Shown here one piece after another: positions 63,085 through 64,000 of a stretch of DNA of 64,000 nucleotides. The DNA comes from Sphingomonas sp. S2-65. GTDB taxonomy: Bacteria; Pseudomonadota; Alphaproteobacteria; Sphingomonadales; Sphingomonadaceae. Under the pieces are notes generated by a model. That model was not told the DNA's origin. It did no database searches and saw nothing but the letters and a program-made list of their open reading frames with translations. The stretch is taken from the NCBI RefSeq assembly GCF_021513175.1, contig NZ_CP090953.1:496001-560000 (forward strand), written 5' to 3'. Each line of letters begins with the position of its first letter. The stretch's first letter is position 1. The translations under genes and the position numbers were made by a program.

Positions 63085-63434
63085 GCGAGCCTGTCCAATG
63101 CCTTTTCGACGCCGTCCATGGTGAACGGCTTCGAGAGGATTGGGCAGCCGCGGAACGGCTCCGCGATCATGTCGCCGGCGCCACCGGTCGCGAGGATGAA
63201 GGGGATGCCGTCGCGAGTCAGTCGCTCGGCCACGGGCCAGCTCTGTTCGCCCGCGCGCAGGTTCACGTCGAGGATCGCGGCGTCGATGCCGCCCTGGTCG
63301 ATCAACGCGATCGCGCCAGCGACGTTATCCGCAGCGCCCGCAACTTCGCGGTCGAGTGCATCGATGAAATCCTCAAGCATCATCGAGATCAAAGGTTCAT
63401 CTTCGACGATCAGGATACGGCGCGGGGAGGACAT
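63081..63434 (-). CDS. Single-domain response regulator
   Basis: 117 aa, receiver only. Acidic pocket VEDEP, phospho-acceptor D56 in AAILDVNLR, Thr/Ser in FILATGG and Lys in ILSKPFTMDG. No output domain, so it signals by protein contact or phosphate relay, like other stand-alone receivers near CckA, though the sequence is not CpdR-like. 38 bp from cckA. Confidence 0.9.
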   Translation of the reverse strand: MSSPRRILIVEDEPLISMMLEDFIDALDREVAGAADNVAGAIALIDQGGIDAAILDVNLRAGEQSWPVAERLTRDGIPFILATGGAGDMIAEPFRGCPILSKPFTMDGVEKALDRLA

Positions 63435-63472
63435 AACACAGCCTTTACAGAGATTTGCGAGGTGGCCAAGCT

Positions 63473-64000
63473 TTATTTGCTGTTTAGGATGTCGCGCGTT
63501 GCTTCGGCAAGTTGTTGAACGGAAAAGGGTTTTGGGAGAAAGGCGACATTGTCGAGGTCGATCGAGCGGCGGAGTTGTTCCTCGGCATAGCCCGACATGA
63601 ACAGGATCGGCAGGTCTGGATATCTTTGGCGGATCTGGCGGGCCATGGTCGGACCGTCCATCAACGGCATGACGACATCGCTGATAAGCAGATCGGGCCG
63701 TTCAAGCCCCTCCAGCATCTCCAGCGCCACTTCGCCATTCTCCGCGGTTACCACGGTATAGCCCTGGCGGGTGAGCGCCCGCTCGGCGATCGCGCGGACC
63801 ATGTCCTCGTCCTCGACCACCAGCACGGTGCCGCTGCCCCACAGGTCGGCGGGCTTTTCCTTGGTGAGCGGCGCCTTGGCGACTTGCGCCTCGGGCGCGG
63901 TGTGGACGGGCAGGTACACGGTGAACTCGGCGCCGCCTCCGCCGGGCGCATTGTCGGCGAAGATGAAGCCGCCCGACTGCTTGATGATGCCGTAGACGGT
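63473..64000 (-). CDS. cckA: Hybrid histidine kinase CckA, C-terminal part (partial)
   Basis: The last ~175 codons of a hybrid kinase, cut by the right edge. The visible start TVYGIIKQSGGFIFADNAPG is the end of the HATPase domain in the form typical of CckA. The receiver domain follows with VVEDEDMVRAIAERAL, phospho-acceptor in LLISDVVMPLMDGP and Lys in AFLPKPFS. CckA phosphorylates ChpT and so controls CtrA and CpdR. Assignment rests on these two segments only. Confidence 0.85.
   Translation of the reverse strand, partial: TVYGIIKQSGGFIFADNAPGGGGAEFTVYLPVHTAPEAQVAKAPLTKEKPADLWGSGTVLVVEDEDMVRAIAERALTRQGYTVVTAENGEVALEMLEGLERPDLLISDVVMPLMDGPTMARQIRQRYPDLPILFMSGYAEEQLRRSIDLDNVAFLPKPFSVQQLAEATRDILNSK

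Overview
The window comes from a high-GC alphaproteobacterium, almost certainly Sphingomonadales and most like Sphingomonas. Supporting signs are the fused ispDF, the dusB-ntrBC-ntrYX-hfq-hflX order, a single-chain Hfq with two Sm domains, a CckA-type hybrid kinase, a GAAC-N7-GAAC SOS box before recA, and a TonB receptor of the Xanthomonas/Caulobacter-type family. Nothing looks like a phage, plasmid or recent island; most of the window is core chromosome.

Layout. 1-10.1 kb: ispDF (cut by the left edge), then a plus-strand cluster of dusB, two sigma54-type two-component pairs (NtrB/NtrC and NtrY/NtrX), tandem Hfq and HflX. 10.1-10.9 kb: mazG. 11-23 kb: the accessory part of the window, a flavin-halogenase locus. 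Four tryptophan-halogenase-family proteins and a cupin_8 (JmjC-like) protein form a minus-strand operon in which every junction is a 4-nt ATGA overlap. A paralogous cupin converges on it from the other side, and a large TonB-dependent receptor diverges from it across a 235-bp promoter that holds two palindromes. One of the four halogenase homologues has lost the catalytic lysine and the WxWxIP motif.

23.2-31.2 kb: a minus-strand housekeeping run (retropepsin-like protease, PhnP-like hydrolase, TatD, MetG, DNA polymerase III delta prime, PBP5-type carboxypeptidase, RlpA-like SPOR protein, MltB-type transglycosylase). 31.3-33 kb: tRNA-Ser(UGA) and several small unknown genes. 33.2-44.7 kb: rpmE and the classic envelope/translation supercluster rpsB-tsf-pyrH-frr-uppS-cdsA-dxr-rseP-bamA-skp-fabZ, all on the minus strand. 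45-47.9 kb: pssA, psd and a divergent PmtA-like methyltransferase, which together could convert CDP-diacylglycerol to methylated phosphatidylethanolamine or phosphatidylcholine. 48-64 kb: icd, a flavin monooxygenase, a Kef-type antiporter, an esterase remnant, alaS, an exported M24 peptidase, a dicarboxylate/glutamate symporter, gst, methyltransferases, recA with its SOS box, a MOSC protein, a single-domain response regulator and the 3' end of cckA.

The best candidate for an undescribed system is the halogenase/cupin/TonB locus. It looks like a regulated uptake-and-oxidative-modification module with an unknown substrate. Secondary points are the tandem Hfq, calcium-loop motifs in Skp and BamA, a probable CTG start codon, and a terminator-like hairpin between rpsB and tsf.
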